Shown here: positions 27,568 through 36,302 of the stretch, piece by piece
Layout: each line of letters begins with the position of its first letter
How positions within the stretch are numbered: the stretch's first letter is position 1
Origin: Cerasicoccus arenae
GTDB lineage: Bacteria > Verrucomicrobiota > Verrucomicrobiia > Opitutales > Cerasicoccaceae
Length of the DNA: 64,000 nucleotides
NCBI RefSeq assembly: GCF_014651635.1
Contig: NZ_BMXG01000001.1
Coordinates: 91,279-155,278, forward strand
Direction: 5' to 3'
Made by a program: the position numbers and the translations under genes
Notes under the pieces: model-generated
The model's input: the letters and a program-made list of their open reading frames with translations, nothing else
Database searches by the model: none
What the model was told of the DNA's origin: nothing

Positions 27568-27804
27568 CTAGCAGCGCCCATCCTCAATCATAGACTTGAG
27601 GACATCAGGGCGCAGAATGCCATGAGCACCTTGACGAAGGCGGCGCGCACGGTCACGAAATCGCTCTGGTCGTTCCTCTTGGGCCAGACCGGCGTTGAGA
27701 CAATAGAAGATTTCCGTCTCGAGCGAACGATGTTGGCGGCGGGCGCGGAACTTTAATCGACGCATCAATTCCGGTGGGATATCTACACCTGTGGGGTCAA
27801 GCAT
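27568..27804 (-). CDS. FitA/Arc-like ribbon-helix-helix antitoxin
   Basis: 78 residues from the ATG at 27804 (a TTG at 27810 would add two). The N-terminal part, VDIPPELMRRLKFRARR then SLETEIFYCLNAGL, is a ribbon-helix-helix DNA-binding fold; the C-terminal part DRARRLRQGAHGILRPDVLKSMI resembles the toxin-binding tail of FitA-type antitoxins, which commonly reads R-x-x-R ... PDxLKxxIxxGR. In such modules the gene for a PIN-domain toxin follows directly. Here only a possible relic follows. It may now be a solitary regulator. A reversed frame on the plus strand (27556-27756) is a shadow. Confidence 0.65.
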   Translation of the reverse strand: MLDPTGVDIPPELMRRLKFRARRQHRSLETEIFYCLNAGLAQEERPERFRDRARRLRQGAHGILRPDVLKSMIEDGRC

Positions 27805-27870
27805 AAGCAAAACTTACCCAAGTGATTAGGAAAAAGCAAATCCAGGCGAGCTTTTCCCCGCTTATTGATT

Positions 27871-30800
27871 CTACTCAGGGATAATGCGGGCCAACACAAG
27901 GCGAAAGCCGGAACTGCCGCTACGCGACTGCTCACTTAAGCCTTCGCTACGAGAAGCCGCACGGGCGCGGATGGCAAAATCTTCCCAGCCACCACCACGA
28001 GTGGGCCGGCGGGTATTATCTTCCAGACGCACCCAATCCGCCACTGCATCTCCTGGTAAACGCGCATTGTAATTATCGTAGCACCACTCGCGCACATTCC
28101 CGTGCACATCGTAGAGGCCCCAAGCGTTCGGAGGGTAACTGCCAACTGGCTTGGATCCGTAATGGTCAGTGCCATCCAGCTCACTAGACTCGAAATCTCG
28201 CGGATACTTGCCTTGAAAATTGCCATTGGCAGCGGTCGCGGTAGCTCCCCAGTTGAAAGGCGTATTCGTGCCCGCGCGGGCCGCGTATTCCCACTCTGCC
28301 TCAGTAGGCAGACGGTATTCATAGCCAGCCGGGATGCGACCCGCCGCTTGCTCACGCTCATTAAGCTTGCTGCAAAAAGCCATTGCCTCGCGCCAGCTAA
28401 CGTAATCCACTGGCCGGGTCTTACCCGCCTGACGAGAAGGATTAAAGCCGATCAATTCCTCATACTGGGTCTGGTTAACTTCATGAGCACCAATCCAGTA
28501 ACCTTGCGTCAGCCGCACTTGGGTAATCGGCCCCTCCTCGGGTAGGCGGGAAGGCTCGGTGAGAGGGCTCCCCATAGTGAATGAGCCTGGAGACACCCAG
28601 ACCAACGGCATTTTCAGGAACGGCACGTCGTAGTCTTTACCCGTTTCCGCGCTCGGAATACGCGTGAGTTCGGGTGCCCAAGTGAGCTTTTCATTGGGTT
28701 TGGGCGTGAAGGCCTTACTCATCTCGAAGAAATTCTCATTACTGATCGTCAAGGTCTGCTTGACATCCGGTTTGAGCGGCGCGCGCATCTCATCAAGTTT
28801 CACCTTTTGTCCGTTCAGCTCGATCGTCCATTGCTCACCGGCTGGCTGAGGGGACAGCGTCAGGATGGCGGGCTTGGGTGCCAGATCATAAATGACCTTC
28901 ATTCGGACTTGGTTCTCCAGCGTAAACGTCTTAGTTTCATTGAGATAATCCGGGTGCTCCACAGTCATAGTAATCTCACCCTCATTGATGTCTGAAATAC
29001 GAAACTGCCCAGCGACGATGTTACTGCTGTTCGCCGAAAATGTCTCATCGCCAAGCTTTGCGTTAACGCTTTTTCCGCTGATGGTCACAGCCTTCAACTG
29101 CTCAGGTGTCGCCTCCTGCCCACCAAGCTTAATGACTGGGGCAATTTCCCCCGAGAGCGGCGTGAGCACGCCAAAATCCAGAACATCACGAGTATCCGGC
29201 TTCACCGTCACAGCCAAAATCGATTCGCGATAACCCTCCAGTTTCAAGGTCAGCAGGAATTCCTCGTTGACGGGCAAATCCTGCAGCGTGGCATTGGTCA
29301 TCCCAATTTTACGATCCTCGTAATAGATTTCCGCCCCACTGGGATCGGACTTTACGCGCAATACGCCCAGAATCGGGTCCAGCGGAATATCGAAGCGATT
29401 ATCCTCGCTGGGAGACAGCTCAAAAGGTCCGGACTTCGTAACGAGGTAACCGTCTTTTTTTGCAGTAATCGTGTATTCACCGGCAGGAATCTTGCCCTCC
29501 AAGGCCAACACGCCATCGGCGTTTGTTTCACCCAATTCAATGATTTCGCCGTCCGAATCTTTCGCAGTCAGCTTAGTCTCAGCCAAACTGGTGAAGCTAA
29601 CATTTGTAAAGGCCGGCTTAAGGCGCACACTGATGCTTTGCGGCTCCTGTTCGATCTGAATCAAGCGCGAGGTAGTAGTAAAGCCGGGCGACGAAAACTC
29701 CAACCGATAAGAGCCTGGCAGGATATTCAGGCCCAGCTTACCATCACGAACGATGTAATTGAGGTCCGTGGAGCTGATCTTCATGCTGGAGCTTTCTGGG
29801 AAAATCGAAATGGATAAGCGAGGCACCTGCCCCTCAGGCGTTCGTATCGCCGTCATGCCATCCATTGATTCATCACCAATCATTGAATTGAGCATTGAAA
29901 AAACGAGGAACCCAACGCCCAGACAGACGATGCCGAGCACCGCAAGTCGAAAGGCCCGAGCCGATTTTTCCCCACGCGCCTTAACCTGTTTGGGCACTGG
30001 GATGAATTCCAGATGGTGGAAGATGGTCTTGGTCTCCGACGTGCCAATGCTCGACCTAGCTGAACTGCTGCGCAATGGCCGAATTTTATCGAACTCGTCA
30101 AAGTCGGCCTTCGCCTTAGCCACAGTCTGGTAGCGCTTCTCAGGCTCGCGGTCGAGGCAGTTGGCAATAAACACGTCCCATTTCTCATCGAGCCCGTGCA
30201 CCATTTCGCTCGGCGGCGTGTAGTCAGCGGTTGGCTTGCGACCAGTGAGTAACCAGTAAGCGGTAATGCCCAGCGCATACACATCGGAGCGGGCATCAGA
30301 GGGTTTTCCTTGGCGTGCTTCCGGCGATAAGATGTCCACCGAATTAATACGGATGGCGCGGCCACCCAAGGCAATTGGGGGAATGCCCGCCGACACGATT
30401 TCCTCAAACCGCTCTTGTCCGATCAAAGTCAACAGCCCAAAGCCTGCAACTTTGACCACGCCATCCTTGGTCCGTAGAATATTGGTCGGATTGAGGTTAA
30501 AATGCTGGATTTTGTTCTGGTGAAGGTAGGTCAGGCCCTCAAGCACCTGCGACAGGATCGGAGTAACCTGATCAGCCGGGAGGCCCATTGGCATATCGGA
30601 TACGAGCTCACGAGGCTCGTCATTTTCCGTACGACGCTCCTTGAGCTGCTTGTTGACGTAGCTCTGAAGGTAGTCCGCCAAGTTCTCCCCATCAAAAGGG
30701 TCACCCAAAAATGTAAAGCGGTCTTTGACCTCACTCGCCTCGCTAAACGAGAATACATTCTCATGTTCCAAGCCACATAGCTTTGGGGCCACTTGAGCAA

Positions 30801-31020
30801 AACGCTGCTTAAAATCAGGTGTCGCCTTGATAATCGGTGGCATGACAAAGACTGTCTGCTCTTGTTTGGCACGTGGTTTACGAACACCATATAGGCTGCC
30901 CAGCAGGTCATAAGACACGCAACGCAACACCTGATAGTCGCCAAATTTTTCACCCGGCGTCAGGACTTCGTAAGCGCGCCCAGGAGGTGCCGAAACAGAT
31001 GGAGGTAGTTGATCACTCAT
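27871..31020 (-). CDS. Pseudokinase with PEGA repeats and a SUMF1/FGE-like C-terminal domain
   Basis: 1049 residues from the ATG at 31020 (a TTG at 31044 adds eight). Domains: Ser/Thr kinase-like fold (about 25-310), one membrane helix (about 358-377, LAVLGIVCLGVGFLVF), PEGA-type beta repeats and linkers (about 395-790), and a formylglycine-generating-enzyme-like domain (about 801-1049; VSPGSFTMGSP, YWIGAHEVNQTQY, LPTEAEWEYAARAG, GNVREWCYDNY, FRLVLAR). All three kinase signatures are lost: the ATP-binding Lys (VFVMPP), the HRD motif (HFNLNPTN, Asp to Asn) and DFG (VAGFG). The SPE of the activation segment is kept. Topology puts PEGA and SUMF1 outside the cytoplasm. The FGE cysteines are also absent (RGGGWEDFAIRARAA), so it is probably a binding scaffold, not an enzyme. 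Confidence 0.88.
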   Translation of the reverse strand: MSDQLPPSVSAPPGRAYEVLTPGEKFGDYQVLRCVSYDLLGSLYGVRKPRAKQEQTVFVMPPIIKATPDFKQRFAQVAPKLCGLEHENVFSFSEASEVKDRFTFLGDPFDGENLADYLQSYVNKQLKERRTENDEPRELVSDMPMGLPADQVTPILSQVLEGLTYLHQNKIQHFNLNPTNILRTKDGVVKVAGFGLLTLIGQERFEEIVSAGIPPIALGGRAIRINSVDILSPEARQGKPSDARSDVYALGITAYWLLTGRKPTADYTPPSEMVHGLDEKWDVFIANCLDREPEKRYQTVAKAKADFDEFDKIRPLRSSSARSSIGTSETKTIFHHLEFIPVPKQVKARGEKSARAFRLAVLGIVCLGVGFLVFSMLNSMIGDESMDGMTAIRTPEGQVPRLSISIFPESSSMKISSTDLNYIVRDGKLGLNILPGSYRLEFSSPGFTTTSRLIQIEQEPQSISVRLKPAFTNVSFTSLAETKLTAKDSDGEIIELGETNADGVLALEGKIPAGEYTITAKKDGYLVTKSGPFELSPSEDNRFDIPLDPILGVLRVKSDPSGAEIYYEDRKIGMTNATLQDLPVNEEFLLTLKLEGYRESILAVTVKPDTRDVLDFGVLTPLSGEIAPVIKLGGQEATPEQLKAVTISGKSVNAKLGDETFSANSSNIVAGQFRISDINEGEITMTVEHPDYLNETKTFTLENQVRMKVIYDLAPKPAILTLSPQPAGEQWTIELNGQKVKLDEMRAPLKPDVKQTLTISNENFFEMSKAFTPKPNEKLTWAPELTRIPSAETGKDYDVPFLKMPLVWVSPGSFTMGSPLTEPSRLPEEGPITQVRLTQGYWIGAHEVNQTQYEELIGFNPSRQAGKTRPVDYVSWREAMAFCSKLNEREQAAGRIPAGYEYRLPTEAEWEYAARAGTNTPFNWGATATAANGNFQGKYPRDFESSELDGTDHYGSKPVGSYPPNAWGLYDVHGNVREWCYDNYNARLPGDAVADWVRLEDNTRRPTRGGGWEDFAIRARAASRSEGLSEQSRSGSSGFRLVLARIIPE

Positions 31021-31046
31021 AGCAGCAGGTAGAGATCGAGACAAAA

Positions 31047-31349
31047 TTACGGGTTGATCACATCAGGCGCACGCTTGTCTGTACCAGCAGTCCGGTGATA
31101 TTGGCCTGTTAGTTTATCGCGCTCATATTTGGTGAATCCAGCCCGCTCGACGTTTTTGGTTTCAAGCTTTTTCTGGGTGCCCTTGGGCGTGTAACGGGTG
31201 GCAAGGTTGGGGGCCTGATAAACACGGCGCACGGGCTCCCCTGTACGCGGATGTTTTGTCAGCGCTGAGTCACTCATAGGCTGCTCAATCTCAAAGCAAT
31301 CGCCCTCACTGCCATCAGGATTGATCACCTGGTATACATAAATCGGCAT
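31047..31349 (-). CDS. FmdB-like small protein without zinc-ribbon cysteines
   Basis: 100 residues. It opens MPIYVYQV, like the FmdB regulatory-protein family (MPIYEY...), and keeps the spacing of its second half (EQPMSDSALTKHPRTGEPVRRVY), but the CxxC knuckles are missing; only one Cys is present (residue 18). The tail is basic and charged. It could be a degenerate FmdB or an unrelated fold with a similar start. It lies 26 bp upstream of the pseudokinase on the same strand and is probably co-transcribed with it. Confidence 0.6.
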   Translation of the reverse strand: MPIYVYQVINPDGSEGDCFEIEQPMSDSALTKHPRTGEPVRRVYQAPNLATRYTPKGTQKKLETKNVERAGFTKYERDKLTGQYHRTAGTDKRAPDVINP

Positions 31350-31482
31350 GGATCATCTATTTCGCGGATTCTCTCGACTGGGGCAAGTCGTAATAACGGC
31401 CTTCCAATGATTGCTTAACGAAAAAACAAGCTCGTTACGCACTTAGCTTGTAATTTTTGACTACAGAATAATACTAAGGCGG

Positions 31483-34400
31483 ATGGATTCAGCTAAGGCA
31501 GCGCTAAAGGCTCCCGCCACGGTACCCGATAACCGGGCCGAGGCAAATGCCAGATGGTGGATAATCATCTTGCGCCACTTGGCAGCTGTTTTTTGCTACC
31601 TCTTCCTGATGGAACTTGGCACCTGGATGCCAATCAGCGCCGTCAAGGAAAGCAGTGCGTTCCTCCTTTGGCCAGCTACGGGCTTTGCCTTGGCTATCAC
31701 CATTCGCGGCGGCTGGACGTATCTCGCCACTTTTGGCATAATTGCCCTGGTTTGGAATAGCTATAACATGCCTTTCGGTTGGTTTTTCTCTGCCGAACGC
31801 GCGGGTGCTATCGTAATTTCTGTCGGTGCCACGGCCTTCCTCATGCGCCGATTTCTGGAGAACCGTAGTGCGCTGGAGTCCATTAAGGATGTCTTTGTTT
31901 TCCTCGCAATTGGCCCCCTACTCTGTGGACTCTTACTCGCCACGCTCACGACCAGCTCATTGTGCCTCCACGTAGAAGAAATTCCGTGGTTTGAATTCTC
32001 CCGCTTGCTCACACCTTGGTGGTTGGCTGAAGCCGTGGGGATCCTCGTGCTGGCACCCTTTGCATTGGTCTGGACCGCCCGCACCAAGATAAACTGGCGC
32101 AATCGCCAGATATTTGAGGTCGCGATCTGGCTGGTTGTGTTGCTTGGCGTAGCGTTTGCGGTATTCGATAGCTGGGCACCGACGGACACCCTCAAGTATC
32201 CGCTTGAGCTGGCAATGTTCCCCATTGTCTTCTGGGGCGGTATTCGCTTTGGCCAACGCGGGGCCACCGCAGGCGTCATCATCATCGCCATCATGGCAGT
32301 CTGGGAAATCCTCCAGGTTCTCGGGCCTTCTCAGAAATACATTTCTACTCCCCCAGAGTTCATCTGGGTCTTCGTTGGCATCCTCAGCGCCACAACCTAC
32401 TTCCTAGCCGCCATCATCACCGAGGTGTTACGTAGTGAAGAAAAAGCCGCCTCCAACGAACAACACCTACAAGCCTTCATTGACGCCCTGCCCGACGCCG
32501 CCTTCATCATCTCCAGCGAAGGCCAATACCTCGAAGTGTATGCCTCTCAGCTCGGTGCCTTCAATGAGGTGAACGCTTGGAAGGGCGACCACGTGTCAGA
32601 CCGTTGGCCCATTGAGCTGGCTCAGGACTTTCAGAACGCCATTCGCAATGCCTTGGACTCGGGCCAAGCCCAGAGCATTGAATATCCGCGCTACGATCAA
32701 GGCCAAGAATACTGGTTCGAAGGTCGAGTCGCTCCCATGAAAGAACTCACCGAGGCCACCGACCGCGTCATCTGGGTGGCCTATGAAATCACCGAACGTA
32801 AAAAAGCGCAGGAAGCACTGGAGCTACGCGACCGTATTCTCCAAGGCGTTGCTGAGGCCACCAATGCCCTACTTGCCAGCAAAGAACTCAATGAAGGTGT
32901 TGGCAAAGCCCTGTATTCCATCGGCCGTTACGCCCAAGTGGAATCCATTCGCCTGATCGCCAGTAACCCTGCCCATGAGCAACGTAAGTCCAACGAACGC
33001 ATCCCTTGGCGCTGGTCCAATGCCCCCTTTAGTCAGATTAAGCGCACCAACGAACCAAGCCTCAACTGGGATGAATTGCCCGAGAACTGGACCAACCGGG
33101 TCGCCAATGGAGAGGTCGTCCAATGCTCCATTGAACAGGCAGACGGGATCAGCGAACTCATGGAAAAACGCGGCGCACGCTCCATCCTTCTGACACCTAT
33201 TTACGTGGAGGGGCAATTCTGGGGCGCACTGGAGCTGTGTGATCACAGCCCACGCCTCTGGGACGAAAGCGAAATCGCCTCCCTAAGAGTCGCCGCTGGC
33301 AGCCTTGGCAGCTTCATACAGAGCCGTCGGGGAGAGGAAGCCCTCCGCTACGCCAAAGAAGCTGCCGACCGCGCCAATATGGCCAAGGGCGAATTCCTCG
33401 CCATGATGAGCCACGAAATCCGCACCCCGATGAACGCCGTCCTCGGCTACACCGACCTCCTCGCCGAAACTCATGTTGATGACCAACAGCGCGAATGGCT
33501 AGGCATCGTCAACCGTAGCGGCAAGGCTCTCCTGGAGCTGATTAACAACATCCTCGATTACTCCAAAATTGAGTCCCGCGGCGTCGAGCTGGAATACCTC
33601 GCATTCGACCTTGAGCAGACGATTATGGAGGCCCTTGAGCTCATCCTCGTGAAAGCCAACCAGAAGGGTGTCAAAATCAAGTATGAGATGGCTGGTGAGC
33701 CAGCCGGCAGATTTATTGGCGACGCCCACCGGCTTCGTCAAATTCTGCTCAACCTCGTCAACAACGCCGTTAAATTCACGGAAAAGGGCAACGTCGATGT
33801 CCTCGCTGTCATTCAGTCGACAACTGAGGCCGGGCGCTGCCGCATCGATGTCCACGTGAAGGACACCGGAGTCGGTATTCCAGCGGAAAAACTCGTCAAT
33901 TTGTTCCAGCCTTTCAGCCAAGCGGATTCCTCCACCACACGGCGCTTCGGCGGCACGGGTCTGGGGCTAGTTATCAGTAAGCGCCTCGTAGAAAAGATGG
34001 GCGGCGATATCGTCGTAGAGAGCGTCAATGGCCAAGGCTCTACCTTCTCCTTCCACATCTTCCTCAACCGCGCACCACAGGAGGAGGCCGAACAAACAAG
34101 CCTGCCCATTGACAATAGCGTGCCCCTAGCTGAACTCGCGCCCCTCCGCATTCTCGCCATCGAGGACGAACCAGTGAACCAGCAGCTGACGCGAGACATT
34201 CTCGCTCGCATGGGCTATGTCTGCGACACGGCCACCGATGAATCCGAGGCTGAAAAATTGCTCAATAGCAATGCCTACGACTGCATTCTGATGGACATTC
34301 AACTACCCGGCAAAAGCGGCCTCGACATCATCCAAGACATTCGCGCCAACGCCTATGGTGCTACACACGCCCGCGCCTGCATCATCGCCCTCACCGCCAA

Positions 34401-34524
34401 TGCCCTCCCCGGCGACCGCAAGAAATGCCTCGACGCCGGTGCCAGCGACTATATCTCAAAGCCCCTCGTAATCAGCGAATTGAAGGAAGCCCTCATCCGC
34501 GCAGCCAATCATCCCAACCCGTAA
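31483..34524 (+). CDS. MASE1-PAS-GAF hybrid histidine kinase
   Basis: 1013 residues. A membrane sensor of about eight helices (35-315) of the MASE1 kind is followed by a PAS domain (about 330-440), a GAF domain (about 450-620), HisKA with phospho-acceptor His644 in MSHEIRTPMNAVLG, the HATPase domain (NLVNNAVKFTEKG, DTGVGIPAEKL, RRFGGTGLGLVI), and a C-terminal receiver with Asp938 in LMDIQLPGKSG and Lys in SDYISKPL. It would autophosphorylate at His644 and relay to its own receiver. No HPt or output partner is in the neighbourhood. A short inverted repeat (ACAAGCT 31426-31432 with AGCTTGT 31445-31451) lies in the leader. Confidence 0.92.
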   Translation: MDSAKAALKAPATVPDNRAEANARWWIIILRHLAAVFCYLFLMELGTWMPISAVKESSAFLLWPATGFALAITIRGGWTYLATFGIIALVWNSYNMPFGWFFSAERAGAIVISVGATAFLMRRFLENRSALESIKDVFVFLAIGPLLCGLLLATLTTSSLCLHVEEIPWFEFSRLLTPWWLAEAVGILVLAPFALVWTARTKINWRNRQIFEVAIWLVVLLGVAFAVFDSWAPTDTLKYPLELAMFPIVFWGGIRFGQRGATAGVIIIAIMAVWEILQVLGPSQKYISTPPEFIWVFVGILSATTYFLAAIITEVLRSEEKAASNEQHLQAFIDALPDAAFIISSEGQYLEVYASQLGAFNEVNAWKGDHVSDRWPIELAQDFQNAIRNALDSGQAQSIEYPRYDQGQEYWFEGRVAPMKELTEATDRVIWVAYEITERKKAQEALELRDRILQGVAEATNALLASKELNEGVGKALYSIGRYAQVESIRLIASNPAHEQRKSNERIPWRWSNAPFSQIKRTNEPSLNWDELPENWTNRVANGEVVQCSIEQADGISELMEKRGARSILLTPIYVEGQFWGALELCDHSPRLWDESEIASLRVAAGSLGSFIQSRRGEEALRYAKEAADRANMAKGEFLAMMSHEIRTPMNAVLGYTDLLAETHVDDQQREWLGIVNRSGKALLELINNILDYSKIESRGVELEYLAFDLEQTIMEALELILVKANQKGVKIKYEMAGEPAGRFIGDAHRLRQILLNLVNNAVKFTEKGNVDVLAVIQSTTEAGRCRIDVHVKDTGVGIPAEKLVNLFQPFSQADSSTTRRFGGTGLGLVISKRLVEKMGGDIVVESVNGQGSTFSFHIFLNRAPQEEAEQTSLPIDNSVPLAELAPLRILAIEDEPVNQQLTRDILARMGYVCDTATDESEAEKLLNSNAYDCILMDIQLPGKSGLDIIQDIRANAYGATHARACIIALTANALPGDRKKCLDAGASDYISKPLVISELKEALIRAANHPNP

Positions 34525-34733
34525 AAATGCGGCCCGTAAAGCCTTCAATCAATCACTGAAAAACGCCCGACATTCGAGCCCCCCACGCCACAAAAATCAG
34601 AAGTTTTTGAATAGGAATGCCTTAAATTAAAAACCGGTTGTGTCAAAAAATTAAACCGATTAGATTGGCCTCTAGCTACCAAATGTAATTTGGAGTTCCC
34701 AAGAATAAACTCCGCGGTTAAATCGGGCAAGTT

Positions 34734-35975
34734 TCAGTATTTAAACGAAAACTCCTCCCCGGCTTGATTAACAACCTTCAACTCGCCTCCGTCTTTATGC
34801 ACGACGAGTTCCTGATAGGATTCACCATTTACGGACTTCAATGGAGTAATAAAGGAAGCGCCGACGAGCTCCTTGTAGGAAACCGAAGCAACGCCTTCTT
34901 CCATCATATACTGCTGCCCGGCACTCCCAACGCGACGCAGATTCTTGATATATGGAGCTTTGGCGTTCCTTAATCTCTGCTTGGCAATCGCCTCATCAAT
35001 TTTTTCCTGAGACACCGGCCTGATGAAGTAAATGACATCATCACCGCGCCTCAGGGCAACTGAGTCCCCCAACGAACGAACGGTCTTAGACGGCGGCCTT
35101 ACATGGAGTTCACCTATAACCTTTTCTCCGATTTCGCCGGTATCTGGGTTCTGCCCGAACAAGTCGGCACCATACTTCGTTTCCTTGAGAACAACCCAAA
35201 CCGGCATTACAGCGCCAATAATAATACCAGTTGCGTCAGCCCGAAACTCTGCACTGGAAATGCCCCACTCCCCCGGCCCTTGCCAATTACCCAGTAACGC
35301 AGCATTTGTGATCCGAGGATACTGCTTCCTAAACTCAGAAACCCGCTCCCGATACTCACCCGCCTTATCCAAAAAATCGAGGATCTCGAGTGCTTTCATG
35401 TTGTAGGCTAATTGCAAAGTTTTAGCTTCACTTTTGGCCCCTAGCTCAACGAGTCGCTTAGCCATTTCGAGATTATTCCAGAACACAGCTTTGTTTAAGG
35501 CTTCAGTTCCGCCTTCCTTAAATGAAGCTCCCTCAGCAAGCAGATAAAGCACTGCCTTTTCATCCCCAGCCTCGATGGCTTGAACCAGCCATTTATCCTT
35601 AAACCGATCCCATCGCTTAGGGTAGTATCTCTTCAACGACTGATAAATAAACACTGAGTGCTTTTGAAATGTTTCTGATGGATTCGCACCAACCCAGTAA
35701 TCATTATCCCCGTCGGATAAAAGTAAGTCTGCAATCTCCAACTGATCATGCCTGAGGGCTGTCGTAAGAAGATTATATTTCCTATACTCACCGCGCTTAA
35801 TTTGATGTGAATCCTTGAGCGCTTTTATCTCTTCTACCTTCCCCTCGATCACTAGGCTATTCGCCTGCTCAAATGCCTCCTCGAGTTGCTCCCATTCACT
35901 TTTTTCAGCATGTAAGTTGCAGAACATGCTAACAAGCGCTATGTAAATATATGTTATTTTTTTATGTCTATTCAT
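34734..35975 (-). CDS. Secreted ankyrin-repeat protein
   Basis: 413 residues. Signal peptide about 1-23 (cleavage after NLHA). Two or three ankyrin repeats can be read: YNLLTTALRHDQLEIADLLL, DKWLVQAIEAGDEKAVLYLL, and EALNKAVFWNNLEMAKRLVELGA. The rest (about 230-413) is a sheet-rich domain unrelated to any I recognise, including an RRGDDVIYFIRPV stretch. It would lie in the periplasm or outside the cell. More AT-rich than its neighbours, with poor codon bias, so perhaps acquired. Flanked by gaps of about 210 bp on one side and about 330 bp on the other. Confidence 0.75.
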   Translation of the reverse strand: MNRHKKITYIYIALVSMFCNLHAEKSEWEQLEEAFEQANSLVIEGKVEEIKALKDSHQIKRGEYRKYNLLTTALRHDQLEIADLLLSDGDNDYWVGANPSETFQKHSVFIYQSLKRYYPKRWDRFKDKWLVQAIEAGDEKAVLYLLAEGASFKEGGTEALNKAVFWNNLEMAKRLVELGAKSEAKTLQLAYNMKALEILDFLDKAGEYRERVSEFRKQYPRITNAALLGNWQGPGEWGISSAEFRADATGIIIGAVMPVWVVLKETKYGADLFGQNPDTGEIGEKVIGELHVRPPSKTVRSLGDSVALRRGDDVIYFIRPVSQEKIDEAIAKQRLRNAKAPYIKNLRRVGSAGQQYMMEEGVASVSYKELVGASFITPLKSVNGESYQELVVHKDGGELKVVNQAGEEFSFKY

Positions 35976-36165
35976 GAGATTTAAACGTTAAATATACGCA
36001 TCCTGCATACTTCCCAGATCGACACAAGCCTTTCCACACCCCAAAGTTTCAACAAAGAAGATCCATCAGACGGCTGACAGAAAAAATACGCGACTTAAAT
36101 TACACTGAGTTACACAACTGATTACACTTCAATAAACTGCCCCAAAGCCGCCTCACCTCGTTGGC

Positions 36166-36202
36166 ATCCGTGTTTAATTCGCGTTCATCCGCGGCTAAAA
36201 AA
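36166..36202 (+). repeat. ATCCGTG-type intergenic repeat candidate
   Basis: The 37-bp stretch ATCCGTGTTTAATTCGCG, then TTCATCCGCGGCTAAAAAA, contains a near-repeat ATCCGTG/ATCCGCG. Similar phrases recur between genes in several Verrucomicrobia, Planctomycetes and Acidobacteria as far as I recall, so it may be a dispersed element. It occurs once here. The interval 35976-36302 holds also three TTACAC units (36100-36127) and no gene. Confidence 0.3.
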
Positions 36203-36302
36203 GACCTGACCATCACTTCTCCTTCATCGGTCGCTTAACCGCTTGGATTTTCCCGCCAACGGCGTTGACCTTTTCGCGGGTGTCCTTAATCAAGTCACCA
36301 AC

